From NCBI RefSeq assembly GCF_900091435.1, contig NZ_FMCS01000005.1, forward strand, positions 1-64,000: a stretch of DNA of 64,000 nt, written 5' to 3'. Below are positions 1 through 7,769 of the stretch, in pieces. The DNA comes from Micromonospora chaiyaphumensis. Lineage in GTDB: Bacteria > Actinomycetota > Actinomycetes > Mycobacteriales > Micromonosporaceae. The notes beneath the pieces were generated by a model that worked only from the letters and a program-made list of their open reading frames with translations, did not search any database and was not told the origin of the DNA. Position 1 is the stretch's first letter. Every line of letters starts with the position of its first letter. Both the position numbers and the translations under genes were made by a program.

Positions 1-928
1 GGGCGTGGTGCAGCAGACCACCGATGTACCAGCGGGCCGTGTCGGACAGGCCGGCGTAGCCGGTCTCGTCGTAGAACAGGGGTTCGCCGCCCAGCCAGAG
101 GCTCTGGTGGGTGTGCATGCCCGAGCCGTTGTCCCCGAACAGCGGCTTCGGCATGAACGTGGCCGTCTTGCCGTTGGCCCACGCCTCGTTCTTCACGATG
201 TACTTGAACAGCTGCAGCTGGTCACCGGCGTGCAGCAGGGTGGAGAACTTGTAGTTGATCTCCGACTGGCCGGCGGTGCCGACCTCGTGGTGTGAGCGCT
301 CCACGGTGAAGCCGGTGTCGACCAGGCGACGCACGATGCTGTCGCGCAGGTCGGCGTAGTGGTCCACCGGCGGCACGGGGAAGTAGCCGCCCTTGTAGGC
401 GGTCTTGTAACCCCGGTTCCCACCGGCCTCCTCACGGCCGGAATTCCAGGCGCCCTCGATGGAGTCGATGTAGTAGAACGACTGGTGCGCCGAGGTTTCG
501 TGGCGGATCGAGTCGAAGATGTAGAACTCGGCCTCGGCGCCGAAGTAGGCGGTGTCGGCGATGCCGCTCGCCGCCAGGAACGCCTCGGCCTTCTTGGCCA
601 CGTTGCGCGGGTCCCGGGAGTAGGCCTCGCGGGTGAACGGGTCGTGGATGAAGAAGTTGAGCGCGAGGGTCTTCTGCGCCCGGAACGGGTCGATGAAGGC
701 GGTCGCCACGTCCGGCAGCAGCAGCATGTCCGACTCGTGGATCGCCTGAAAGCCGCGGATCGACGAACCGTCGAACGCGAGGCCGTCGGTGAACAGGCTG
801 TCGTCGACGGACTCGACCGGCAGGTTGAAGTGCTGCATCACGCCGGGCAGGTCACAGAAACGAACGTCGACGAACCTCACGTCCTCGTTCTTGAGGTAAC
901 GCTGCAGTTCCTCGGGATTGGCGAACAC
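1..928 (-). CDS. glnA: glutamine synthetase type I, 5' part only
   Basis: Converts glutamate, ammonia and ATP to glutamine in the cytosol; the main route of ammonium assimilation. The minus-strand reading frame starts at a GTG (926-928) with an AGGGGG ribosome site 4 nt upstream (933-938). The visible ~309 residues open with [20 protein letters not shown], then the GS-I N-terminal beta-grasp and the start of the catalytic domain, including FDGSSIRGF, the metal-binding AEAEFYIFD segment and [12 protein letters not shown]. The gene runs off the left edge, so the adenylylation-site tyrosine expected near residue 400 cannot be checked. The full family length is about 470 residues. It is separated from helR by a probable terminator, so it likely has its own promoter in the short gap at 929-1024. 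Actinomycetes often carry several glnA paralogues; the opening sequence resembles the main GSI-beta type. Confidence 0.95.
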   Translation of the reverse strand, partial: MFANPEELQRYLKNEDVRFVDVRFCDLPGVMQHFNLPVESVDDSLFTDGLAFDGSSIRGFQAIHESDMLLLPDVATAFIDPFRAQKTLALNFFIHDPFTREAYSRDPRNVAKKAEAFLAASGIADTAYFGAEAEFYIFDSIRHETSAHQSFYYIDSIEGAWNSGREEAGGNRGYKTAYKGGYFPVPPVDHYADLRDSIVRRLVDTGFTVERSHHEVGTAGQSEINYKFSTLLHAGDQLQLFKYIVKNEAWANGKTATFMPKPLFGDNGSGMHTHQSLWLGGEPLFYDETGYAGLSDTARWYIGGLLHHA

Positions 929-959
929 GCATCCCCCTGAATACATCGGCGCGGCGGCT

Positions 960-1019
960 GAGCGCCCGGGAGTACCCGCTTTGCGCCGACCTACACGCGC
1001 GGCGGCCACTCCCGGGCTC
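960..1019 (-). terminator. probable terminator of helR
   Basis: Imperfect inverted repeat: the arm at 960-973 (GAGCGCCCGGGAGT) pairs with 1008-1019 (ACTCCCGGGCTC) apart from a 2-nt bulge, around a 34-nt loop. It sits 6 nt after the helR stop codon on the minus strand. There is no U-tract, as is common in actinomycetes. Confidence 0.45.
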
Positions 1020-1024
1020 AGCGG

Positions 1025-3175
1025 TCAGGAACTGGTGAGGACGACGAGTTGCTGGGTGGCCCGGGTCATGGCGACGTAGCGGTCGACGGCTCCCTCGATG
1101 CCGTCGCCGAGCTCCTCGGGATCGACGAGGACGACGAGGTCGAACTCGAGCCCCTTGGACAACTCGGGGGTCAACGACCGGACGCGGGACGTCGCCGGGA
1201 ACGTGGGGTCGCCGATGACGCAGGCGACACCATCGGCGTGCGCGGCGAGCCAGCCGTCGAGGACCGAGCCCAGGTCGGACACCGATCCGTGTACGACGGG
1301 AACGCCGCCGCGGATGGAGGTCGGCACGTTGGCGTCGGGGAGCACGGCCCGGATGACCGGTTCGGCCTCGGCCATGACCTCCTTCGGCGTCCGGTAGTTG
1401 ATGGTCAGGGTGGCCAGGTCGATCCGGTCGAGCCCGACCCGTTCGAGGCGTTCCCGCCAGGACTCGGTGAACCCGTGCCGGGCCTGGGCGCGGTCCCCGA
1501 CGATGGTGAAGCTTCGGGAGGGGCACCGGAGCAGCAGCATCTGCCACTCCGCGTCGGTCAGTTCCTGGGCCTCGTCCACGACGATGTGCGCGAACGGGCC
1601 GGCGAGCAGGTCCGGGGTGGCGCTGGGCAGCGCGGCCTCGTCGACGAGGGCATCCTGGAGATCCAGTTGACGCAGGCTGGACAGCACCCCCTCCCCGTCG
1701 TCGTAGGCGTGGGCCTCGATCAGCTCGTCGACGACCGTGGCCATGCGCGCGCGTTCGGCGGCCACGGCGGCCTCGTGCCGGCGCTGGCGCCCGGCCGACT
1801 CCGGGTCGCCGAGCCGCTGCCGCGCCGCGTCCAGGAGCGGCAGGTCGGACACCGTCCACGCCTGGGCGTCGGCCCGTTGCAACGCCCGGATCTCGTCGGG
1901 GCTCAACCAGGGCGCGCACTTGCGCAGGTAGGCCGGGACCGACCACAGGTCTCCCACGAGATCGGTCGCGCTCAGCACCGGCCACGCGCGGTTGAAGGCG
2001 CTGTGCAGCTCCCGGTTGCGCAGCAGCGACCGGCGGAGCCGGTCCGTCGGCTCGTCGCCGTCGTACCGGTCCGTGAGGATCGTGAGCAACTCCTCCCAGA
2101 TTTGGTCGCGCGCCTCGTTGTGCGGGGTGCCCGGATCCGGTGCGTCGAACGCCGCGGCCCAGTCGTCGGCGCTCAGCCGGATGTCGGAGTCCTCGGTGGC
2201 GACCGTCATCCCCCTGGCCGGCGGCTCCTCGTAGAACCGGACGGCCGCCTCGATGGCCGTCACGAGGTCCGCGGACGACTTCAGGCGCGCCACGTCCGGG
2301 TCGGTCTCGACGGTCGCCGCGGCGCCCTCGGGGACGAGGTCGCGCAGGGTGCAGATCTGCACGTCCTCCTCGCCGAGGCTGGGCAGGACGTCGCCCACGT
2401 AGGCGAGGTAGGGCTGGTGCGGACCCACGAACAGCACGCCGCCCCGGCGCTGGTTGAGGCGAGGGTCGGCGTAGAGGAGGTACGCGGTGCGGTGCAGGGC
2501 GACGACCGTCTTCCCCGTGCCCGGACCGCCGTCCACGACCAGAGCCCCGCGGGAACCCGCCCGGATGATGGCGTCCTGGTCGGCCTGGATGGTGCCGAGC
2601 ACGTCCCGCATCCGGCTCGACCGGCTGCCGCCCAGGCTGGCGATGAACGCGGACTGGTCGTCGAGTGCCGCGTGCCCCTCCCACCCGTCGGAGGTGAACA
2701 CCTCGTCCCAGTAGTCGGTGATCCGGCCCTGGGTCCAGCGGTACCGGCGGCGGCTCGCCAGGCCCATGGGGTTCGCGTGGGTCGCACCGAAGAACGGCTC
2801 GGCCGCGGGGGAGCGCCAGTCGAGCAACAGCCGGCGGCCCTCGCTGTCCGTGAGGCCACGTCGTCCGATGTACACGGGGTCGCCGCCGTCCGCGCCCACC
2901 ATGCGTCCCAGGCACAGGTCCACGCCGTAGCGGCGCAGGGTGCGCAGCCGGGTGGCCAGCCGGCGGACCTCCATGTCCCGGTCCGACGCCTGCCGGCCCT
3001 TGCCGCCGGGCGCCCGGCGGGCGGTGTCGAGGCGGTCGGACAGGTCGGCGGCCACCCGTTCGAGGTTTTCCGCCATGGCCGCGAAGTGCTCCTCGTCGCG
3101 GCCGATCAGCGCCGGATCGGCCTTGGCGGCGAGACGGTCGGGAAGGTTGAACACGCTGCTGGTCACGGGATTCAA
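1025..3175 (-). CDS. helR: HelR-type RNA polymerase recycling ATPase (HelD-like, superfamily 1)
   Basis: UvrD/Rep-like SF1 protein of the HelD/HelR group, which binds RNA polymerase, dislodges stalled complexes and, for HelR, displaces rifamycins. The 716-residue product starts with an alpha-helical, charged N-terminal region (about 20-90, the arm that enters the polymerase secondary channel in the family). It then has Walker A GGPGTGKTVVALHR (about 218), a large insertion, the Walker B-like VVDEAQELT (about 535), the motif IVGDRAQ and motif IV-like INYRTPKEV. The reading-frame start at 3175 is a TTG with a weak GGA site; a GTG at 3166 is an equally possible start. A minute ATG-GTG-CGT-TGA frame ends on top of the TTG and could influence initiation. 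An RAE-like palindrome lies 110 bp upstream, which supports HelR rather than housekeeping HelD. It has its own terminator and promoter. Confidence 0.85.
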   Translation of the reverse strand: MNPVTSSVFNLPDRLAAKADPALIGRDEEHFAAMAENLERVAADLSDRLDTARRAPGGKGRQASDRDMEVRRLATRLRTLRRYGVDLCLGRMVGADGGDPVYIGRRGLTDSEGRRLLLDWRSPAAEPFFGATHANPMGLASRRRYRWTQGRITDYWDEVFTSDGWEGHAALDDQSAFIASLGGSRSSRMRDVLGTIQADQDAIIRAGSRGALVVDGGPGTGKTVVALHRTAYLLYADPRLNQRRGGVLFVGPHQPYLAYVGDVLPSLGEEDVQICTLRDLVPEGAAATVETDPDVARLKSSADLVTAIEAAVRFYEEPPARGMTVATEDSDIRLSADDWAAAFDAPDPGTPHNEARDQIWEELLTILTDRYDGDEPTDRLRRSLLRNRELHSAFNRAWPVLSATDLVGDLWSVPAYLRKCAPWLSPDEIRALQRADAQAWTVSDLPLLDAARQRLGDPESAGRQRRHEAAVAAERARMATVVDELIEAHAYDDGEGVLSSLRQLDLQDALVDEAALPSATPDLLAGPFAHIVVDEAQELTDAEWQMLLLRCPSRSFTIVGDRAQARHGFTESWRERLERVGLDRIDLATLTINYRTPKEVMAEAEPVIRAVLPDANVPTSIRGGVPVVHGSVSDLGSVLDGWLAAHADGVACVIGDPTFPATSRVRSLTPELSKGLEFDLVVLVDPEELGDGIEGAVDRYVAMTRATQQLVVLTSS

Positions 3176-3285
3176 CGCACCATTTCCGATCTGGGGCCGC
3201 GGCGGTGTCGCCGGATCACCGGCGCCATTCCGCCACCCCGTTTTCGCAGGTTGCTGGCTCAGGCCGGTGATTCTGCGGCACGACC

Positions 3286-3305
3286 GGGGTCTTGCCGCAA
3301 GCCCC
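3286..3305 (-). promoter_or_regulatory. rifamycin-associated element (RAE)-like palindrome before helR
   Basis: On the minus strand this reads GGGGCTTGCGGCAAGACCCC, a near-perfect inverted repeat (GGGG-CTTGC / GCAAG-CCCC). From memory it matches the RAE found upstream of rifamycin-inactivating genes and helR in actinomycetes. A TTGCGG inside it, followed after 19 nt by CAGAAT, could be the -35/-10 pair of the helR promoter, so the element would overlap the -35 box. The family knowledge is recalled, not searched. Confidence 0.7.
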
Positions 3306-3330
3306 CAGGTGCGATATATGTTGAAGGTGG

Positions 3331-3355
3331 AAGGGAGCAGGCGCTCCCTTCTTTT
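3331..3355 (+). terminator. hairpin followed by T-tract, plus strand
   Basis: AAGGGAGC (3331-3338) pairs perfectly with GCTCCCTT (3343-3350) around a 4-nt loop and is followed by CTTTTT. This is the only classical intrinsic terminator shape in the window. It is oriented to stop plus-strand transcripts, yet no plus-strand gene precedes it; it lies just beyond the RAE-like palindrome. Its role is unclear. Confidence 0.4.
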
Positions 3356-3400
3356 TGATTTTCGGCGGGTCTTTTTCGCATTTTCGGCGGACGAATGCCG

Positions 3401-3440
3401 GCCGGTCGCCCCGGCCGGCCGTGCGGCCGGGGCGACCGGC
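3401..3440 (-). terminator. terminator of the chitinase gene
   Basis: Perfect 16-bp stem: 3401-3416 pairs with 3425-3440 around an 8-nt loop (3417-3424). It starts 7 nt after the chitinase stop codon on the minus strand. There is no U-tract, but the stem is long and almost entirely G/C. Confidence 0.75.
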
Positions 3441-3446
3441 GTGCGG

Positions 3447-4985
3447 TCAGGGCAGGGCCTTCAGGAACGGGCCGTGCTGGAGGCGGAACTCCCAGCCGTA
3501 GTACCGGTCCCAGTTGATCGACCACGTCATGAGGCCACGGAAGCCCGGGTTGGTGCCGCTGCGCGGCGTGTAACCGCCGCAGTTCTGGCCCTTGACCAGG
3601 CAGGTGACCGCCTGTTGCACGCCCGCCGGGGCGACGTAGCCGTTGCCGGCGCTGGTCGACGACGGCGCGCCGAAGGCGACCTGGTCCTCCCGCAGCGCCG
3701 GGAACACGGCGTTGGCGTTCCCGGCGACCGGGAAGCCGGCGAGCAGCATGTCGGTCATCGCGATGTGGAAGTCCGCGCCGCCCATGGTGTGGTACTGGTT
3801 GTCCAGCCCCACGATCGGGCCGGAGTTGTAGTCCTGCACGTGCAGCACGGTGAGGATGTCGCGCAGGGCATGGATCACCGGCAGGTACGACCCGGCGCGG
3901 GGGTCCTGCCCGCCCCACGGGCCGGACCCGTAGAACTGGTAGCCGAGCTGCACGAAGAACGTCTCCGGGGCCATCGTGAGGACGAAGCCGGCGCCGTAGC
4001 GCTGCTTGAGGGTCCGGATCGCCGCGATCAGGTTGACGACCACGGGGGTCGTGGGGTTGCGGAAGTCGGTGTCGCCCGTGTTCAGGTAGAGGGAGTGGCC
4101 CTCGAAGTCGATGTCCAGCCCGTCGAGGCCGTACCGGTCGATGATCGCGGACACCGAGCGGACGAAGGTGTCCCGGGCGGCGGTCGTGGTGAGCTGCACC
4201 TGCCCGTTCTGGCCGCCGATGGACAGCAGCACCTTCTTGCCCTGCTGCTGCTTGGCCCGGATGGCGGCGGTGAACTCCGCCTCGCTCTCGACGTTCGGGC
4301 ACTCGGCGACCGGGCAGAGCTGGAAGCGGATGTCGCCGGAGGTGACCGAGGTGGGCTCGCCGAAGGCGAGGTTGACCACGTCCCAGTCGGCGGGCACGTC
4401 GGCCATCCGGACGTAGCCGGAGCCGTTGGCGAAGCTGGCGTGCAGGTAGCCGATCAACGCGTGCTTCGGCAGCCCACCGGTGGGCGGCGGGGTCGTGGGC
4501 GGTGGCGTGGTGGGCGGGGGCGTGGTGGGCGGCGGGGTGGTCGGGGGCGGTGCCGTGGTCGTCGGCGGGGTGGTCGGGGTGCCGCCGCCGCACGGGGCGC
4601 CGTTCAGCGTGCAGTCGGTGGGCGAGCCCGAGCCGGTGGCCAGGAAGCCGAACGACACCGAGGCGCCGGGGGCGATCGTGCCGTTCCAGGACCGGTTCGT
4701 GAACGTGTGCCGCTGGCCGGCGCTGCTGACCGTGGCATCCCAGTAGGAGCCGAGGGTGGTGCCGGCCGGCAGGGTGAAGGCGACCTGCCAGCCGGTCATG
4801 GTGCTGGCGCCGCCGTTGGTGATGGTGTATTTGCCCTCCCAACCGCTGCCCCAGTCGGAGGTCTTGACGAACGTGGCGGTGGGGCCGGCGGCCAGCGCCG
4901 GGCCGGCGAAGGCCACGGTGACCGCGGCGGCGGTGGCGAGCGCCGCGAGAGCGGCCAGGACGGGGGTACGGGCGGTGCGGTGCAT
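3447..4985 (-). CDS. secreted chitinase, CBM2 plus GH18
   Basis: Extracellular endo-acting chitin hydrolase. The start is the ATG at 4985 (MHRTARTPVL), chosen over an upstream in-frame start at 5036 because it has a GGGAGG site and opens directly into a Sec signal peptide ending at about AGPALA|AG. Order in the 512-residue product: signal peptide 1-33; CBM2 carbohydrate-binding domain about 35-135, with conserved Trp residues (WGSGWEGKY, TGWQVAF) and a Cys pair bracketing it (DCTLNGAPC); Pro/Thr linker of tandem TTPPP about 138-172; GH18 barrel to the end. The catalytic motif is DGLDIDFEG, where the final Glu is the proton donor. Downstream QYHTMGGADFHIAMTDM and WSINWD fit the GH18 product and substrate strands. 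A strong terminator follows. Chitinases of this type are usually induced by chito-oligosaccharides, but I did not find a DasR-type site. Confidence 0.95.
   Translation of the reverse strand: MHRTARTPVLAALAALATAAAVTVAFAGPALAAGPTATFVKTSDWGSGWEGKYTITNGGASTMTGWQVAFTLPAGTTLGSYWDATVSSAGQRHTFTNRSWNGTIAPGASVSFGFLATGSGSPTDCTLNGAPCGGGTPTTPPTTTAPPPTTPPPTTPPPTTPPPTTPPPTGGLPKHALIGYLHASFANGSGYVRMADVPADWDVVNLAFGEPTSVTSGDIRFQLCPVAECPNVESEAEFTAAIRAKQQQGKKVLLSIGGQNGQVQLTTTAARDTFVRSVSAIIDRYGLDGLDIDFEGHSLYLNTGDTDFRNPTTPVVVNLIAAIRTLKQRYGAGFVLTMAPETFFVQLGYQFYGSGPWGGQDPRAGSYLPVIHALRDILTVLHVQDYNSGPIVGLDNQYHTMGGADFHIAMTDMLLAGFPVAGNANAVFPALREDQVAFGAPSSTSAGNGYVAPAGVQQAVTCLVKGQNCGGYTPRSGTNPGFRGLMTWSINWDRYYGWEFRLQHGPFLKALP
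4486..4580. repeat. short tandem repeat encoding the Pro/Thr linker
   Basis: About four to five degenerate copies of a 15-bp unit (ggtgggcggnggcgt on the plus strand), encoding the repeated TTPPP linker between the CBM2 and GH18 domains of the chitinase. Such linker repeats can change copy number by slippage. Confidence 0.8.
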
Positions 4986-5129
4986 CCGGTCCTCCCGGTA
5001 CGGGGTGGGCCGTCGGACGTATCGACGGATGCACAATTATTAGGTTTGTTAACTGTAGCTGTCCAGGACCGGCTGTCGCCGCGGTCACGATCGGCGGTGG
5101 ATCCCGTCGGGGCGTGGTTGGATGGCGGG

Positions 5130-5432
5130 ATGGGTTTCACGGTGACGGACGTGCCCGAGCGGGAACGGTTCGAGGCGCGGGACGAGACGGGCACGACGGC
5201 CGGCCTGGTCACCTACCAGTTGACCGGCAACATCATCGCCTACACCCACACCGAGGTCGCCCCGGAGTTCGAGGGGCAGGGCGTGGGCTCGCTCCTGGCC
5301 CGCGCGGTGATGGACGACGCGCGGGCGAACGGGCGGACCGTCGTGCCGATCTGCCCCTTCCTGAGTAGCTGGCTGGAGAAGCATCCCGAGTACGACGGCA
5401 TCGTCGCCCGCTCGACCCGCAAGGTCAGATAG
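5130..5432 (+). CDS. GNAT-like N-acetyltransferase (YjdJ/COG2388 type)
   Basis: A 100-residue protein with a single compact GNAT-like fold. ERFEARDETGTTAGLVTYQLTGN is followed by the acetyl-CoA-binding strand-turn-helix EFEGQGVGSLLARAVMDDARANG, which matches the Q/RxxGxG/A pyrophosphate loop, and by VVPICPFLSSWLEKHPEY, the signature end of this small subfamily. The substrate is unknown for most members. The start is the ATG at 5130. The gene stands alone, divergent from the chitinase, with no partner to suggest a role. It ends 5 nt before the end of a convergent small gene. Confidence 0.85.
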   Translation: MGFTVTDVPERERFEARDETGTTAGLVTYQLTGNIIAYTHTEVAPEFEGQGVGSLLARAVMDDARANGRTVVPICPFLSSWLEKHPEYDGIVARSTRKVR

Positions 5433-5437
5433 CGGCC

Positions 5438-5674
5438 TCAGTCCGCCGAGCGGGTCAGCACCGCCGGCGTCGCGCCGTCCCGGTGGCCCGGGAGCGCCGC
5501 GTCGAACGGGGAGATGCGGGTGTCCGTGCCTCCCCGGGCCGGCAGGCCCGCCGCGCTGTCCTTCCCGGCCTGCCGGCGCCCGGCGCGCACCACCGCTGCC
5601 GCCGCCACCAGTGCCGTCACTGAGATCACCGCTGCCTGCAGCAGCGATCGCCGCCTGCTCCGTCGACGCCTCAT
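5438..5674 (-). CDS. small membrane or secreted protein of unknown function
   Basis: A 78-residue product that I do not recognise. It begins with a very basic tract (MRRRRSRRRS) followed by one hydrophobic helix (LLQAAVISVTALVAAAAVVRAG, about residues 10-31). The tail is polar and Pro/Gly-rich, with no cysteine or motif. This fits an inner-membrane anchor or uncleaved signal anchor. Support for a real gene is the GGGAGG site 7 nt before the ATG and its isolated position between two convergent or co-directional genes. Function cannot be inferred. Confidence 0.6.
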   Translation of the reverse strand: MRRRRSRRRSLLQAAVISVTALVAAAAVVRAGRRQAGKDSAAGLPARGGTDTRISPFDAALPGHRDGATPAVLTRSAD

Positions 5675-5799
5675 GTCGTTGCCTCCCGGCTCTCGCGTCC
5701 CGTCTCGTTGTCATGATGAGCGCGCGACACCGGCAGTTCGGGACATTTCGGAACTTCGCCGCCGTCCGGGTGAGACCGTCGTCCGGACCATCCGGCCCG

Positions 5800-6477
5800 T
5801 CACGCCGGGCCGGGCCGGCCCCGGCGGGGTCGTGCCCGGTCGGTCTCGCCCCGGATGGGCAGCCAGTAGAACGGGATGAACGCGGCGATCACCGCGACGC
5901 CCAGAGCGGGGACCAGGACACCCAGCAGCGTCCCTGCGGCGATCCAGGTGAGGGCGAGCCGGAAGCGCCGGCCGATGGCTCCGGCACCCGCGGCGTCGAG
6001 GGTGCTCACGAGCAGCCGGGGGTGCCGGCGCGCGTACGCCCAGATGATGTTGAACAGGACGGCCGCAAGTTCGAACGTGAGGCCGTGGAGGGCGACGGCG
6101 ACGCGCTCGCCCTGCCCGTCGCGGAACGCCTGGGACAGCACCGAGGCGGCGAAGGGCAGGAACGCGATGTCCATGAGCAGCACCGTGTTGAGGAACAGCA
6201 CCGTGCGGTCGGCGACACGGATCTGGTCGAACATGACGTGGTGGTTGGCCCACACCTGGCCGATCAACATGAACGTGACGACATAGGCCAGGTAGGACGG
6301 CCAGAGCGTGACGAGGCCGTGCAACAGGTGTGCGCTGTCCTCCGGCGGCCGGATCTCCAGGACGAGCAGCGTGACGGCGATGGCGATCACCGCGTCGCTG
6401 AACGCGACGACCCGCGAGGGATCCCGCTCCACGCCGAACGGGGATGACCTTTCGGGCCTGCGGGCAGGTTCTGTCAC
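5800..6477 (-). CDS. TMEM175/DUF1211 family integral membrane protein (potassium-channel-like)
   Basis: A ~225-residue polytopic protein with the DUF1211/TMEM175 hallmark RVVAFSDAVIAIAVTLLVLEI in the first transmembrane helix. The FSD motif lines the K+-selective pore in characterised members. Further helices at about LWPSYLAYVVTFMLIGQVW, TVLFLNTVLLMDIAFLPF, LHGLTFELAAVLFNIIW, LALTWIAAGTLLGVLV and ALGVAVIAAFIPFYWLP give six in all; the tail is Arg/Pro-rich. The start is uncertain: an in-frame ATG at 6528 lies only 19 nt beyond the preceding terminator and has no ribosome site. I therefore prefer the GTG at 6477, although GGGG lies close to it. The physiological role in bacteria is poorly known; membrane-potential control is the usual suggestion. 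Confidence 0.85.
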   Translation of the reverse strand: MTEPARRPERSSPFGVERDPSRVVAFSDAVIAIAVTLLVLEIRPPEDSAHLLHGLVTLWPSYLAYVVTFMLIGQVWANHHVMFDQIRVADRTVLFLNTVLLMDIAFLPFAASVLSQAFRDGQGERVAVALHGLTFELAAVLFNIIWAYARRHPRLLVSTLDAAGAGAIGRRFRLALTWIAAGTLLGVLVPALGVAVIAAFIPFYWLPIRGETDRARPRRGRPGPA

Positions 6478-6546
6478 CGCCCCAGCATCGGGCACCGGCC
6501 GCGGCGGGCCGCGGACGCCGGGCGGCATTTCGCGGCGTCGTACACG

Positions 6547-6590
6547 GAAGGGGTCGACGGGCCGCCGATCAGCGGCCCGTCGACCCCTTC
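6547..6590 (-). terminator. terminator of the M43 protease gene
   Basis: Perfect 19-bp inverted repeat (6547-6565 with 6572-6590) around a 6-nt loop, 12 nt after the metalloprotease stop codon. It separates that gene from the downstream TMEM175-like gene. Confidence 0.85.
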
Positions 6591-6601
6591 AGCCGTGCTG
6601 C

Positions 6602-7561
6602 CTACTTGCCGCCGCCGGACCGGAACGCCACCCAGGCGTCGCTCATCCGGTCCGCCTGGCCGGCGGTGAACATGTCCATGCAGGAGTCCTGCGTGTAGTC
6701 CATGAAGTTGTGGATCGGGTCGAGCCCGGGTGCGGTGCAGGTGTCCGCGCCGACCGGGCAGTTGAACTGCGGCGCCGCCTCACGCGGGGTGTCCGCGACG
6801 AAGTCGCCGGAGGCGGAGCACCCGTGCGCGAAGGTGTGCTCCAGCATCAGCCAGTGCCCGACCTCGTGCGTGAGCGTGTCGCCGAGGGCGTACTTGCCCG
6901 CCGTGCCGCCCGGCATCGACTCGTCGAGCATCACGACGCCGTCGATGTAGTCCCGGCCGTTGTTGTAGCCCTTGGGGAAGTACGCCCAGCCGAGGAGGCC
7001 GCCGCCGATGTTGGCCGCGTACACGTTGAGGGTGCGGGCGTCGCCCGTGTACAGCGCCTTCTTCATGTCGCGCTCGTTCTTGCCGGGCACGACCGTGTAC
7101 CAGTCGCTGTTCACGGTCCACGTCGTGTCGACGAGCGTGAACCGGAACGGCGTGTCGGAGGCGTCGGCCGCCGTCTGGCCCGCGAACGAGTCGTTGAGCA
7201 CCTTCATCTGGGCCGCGATGAGGGTGTTCCACCTGGTCGTCTCGGCCGCGCTGAGGGCGTGGTCGGAGACCATGTGGAAGACGGTGGGGATGGTGACGCT
7301 GCCGTTGGGCAGGCGCGGCGAGTCCTTGATCACGCCGTAGGCGTTCGCCTCGTTCTTGGAGTACAGCTCGGGCTCCTGGGCGGTGGCACCCTCGGCCACG
7401 CGCGCCGCGCCGTGGCCCTCACCCGGCGCACACGCCGCCACGCCGGGGGAGGCGGTCGCGAGTGCCGCCGTGCCCGCCGCCGCGGACGCGCCGCCGGACG
7501 CCAGGAACGTCGCCGCGGTGGCGGTCAGGACCGCCAGCTGGAAGGTGGATCTTCTGTGCAT
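6602..7561 (-). CDS. secreted M43-family zinc metalloprotease
   Basis: A 319-residue extracellular metallopeptidase of the pappalysin-like M43 family. A signal peptide (MHRRSTFQLAVLTATAATFL..ASA, about 1-28) is followed by a propeptide-like region and the catalytic domain. The zinc motif HEVGHWLMLEHTF (HExxHxxxxxH, about residue 230) and the Met-turn sequence NFMDYTQDSCMD (about 287) are both intact. Cys residues around the active site (CSASGDF, NCPVGADTC) fit the two disulfides of ulilysin-like enzymes. The substrate is unknown. The gene is monocistronic with a strong terminator and is divergent from the SCO6745-like gene across a 208-bp spacer. Confidence 0.92.
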   Translation of the reverse strand: MHRRSTFQLAVLTATAATFLASGGASAAAGTAALATASPGVAACAPGEGHGAARVAEGATAQEPELYSKNEANAYGVIKDSPRLPNGSVTIPTVFHMVSDHALSAAETTRWNTLIAAQMKVLNDSFAGQTAADASDTPFRFTLVDTTWTVNSDWYTVVPGKNERDMKKALYTGDARTLNVYAANIGGGLLGWAYFPKGYNNGRDYIDGVVMLDESMPGGTAGKYALGDTLTHEVGHWLMLEHTFAHGCSASGDFVADTPREAAPQFNCPVGADTCTAPGLDPIHNFMDYTQDSCMDMFTAGQADRMSDAWVAFRSGGGK

Positions 7562-7769
7562 CCTTGCACCTTTCGCCGGGATGGAGCCACCGACCGGAGT
7601 GGACAGGGGTCGCCCGCCGGCCGGTCCGTGACATCGTCGTCCCGTATGAGAACACGCCGTTGACCTGAGGAGAAGAACCCATCAGGCAGCGTTCGCCCCC
7701 GGCGGGTGACAGGCCGCCGCTGGCATGGGAACCTACCCGTCGGTAACGTCCTCGGCGGAAGGCAGTGAC

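Noticed and set aside
3173-3186. Four-codon ATG-GTG-CGT-TGA frame ending on the helR TTG start, as an attenuation peptide
   Set aside because: Too short and without a clear ribosome site of its own to call; mentioned in the helR entry only.
4486-4580. Repeat cluster considered as a CRISPR-like or regulatory array
   Set aside because: The 15-bp units are contiguous, have no spacers and encode the TTPPP linker of the chitinase in frame.
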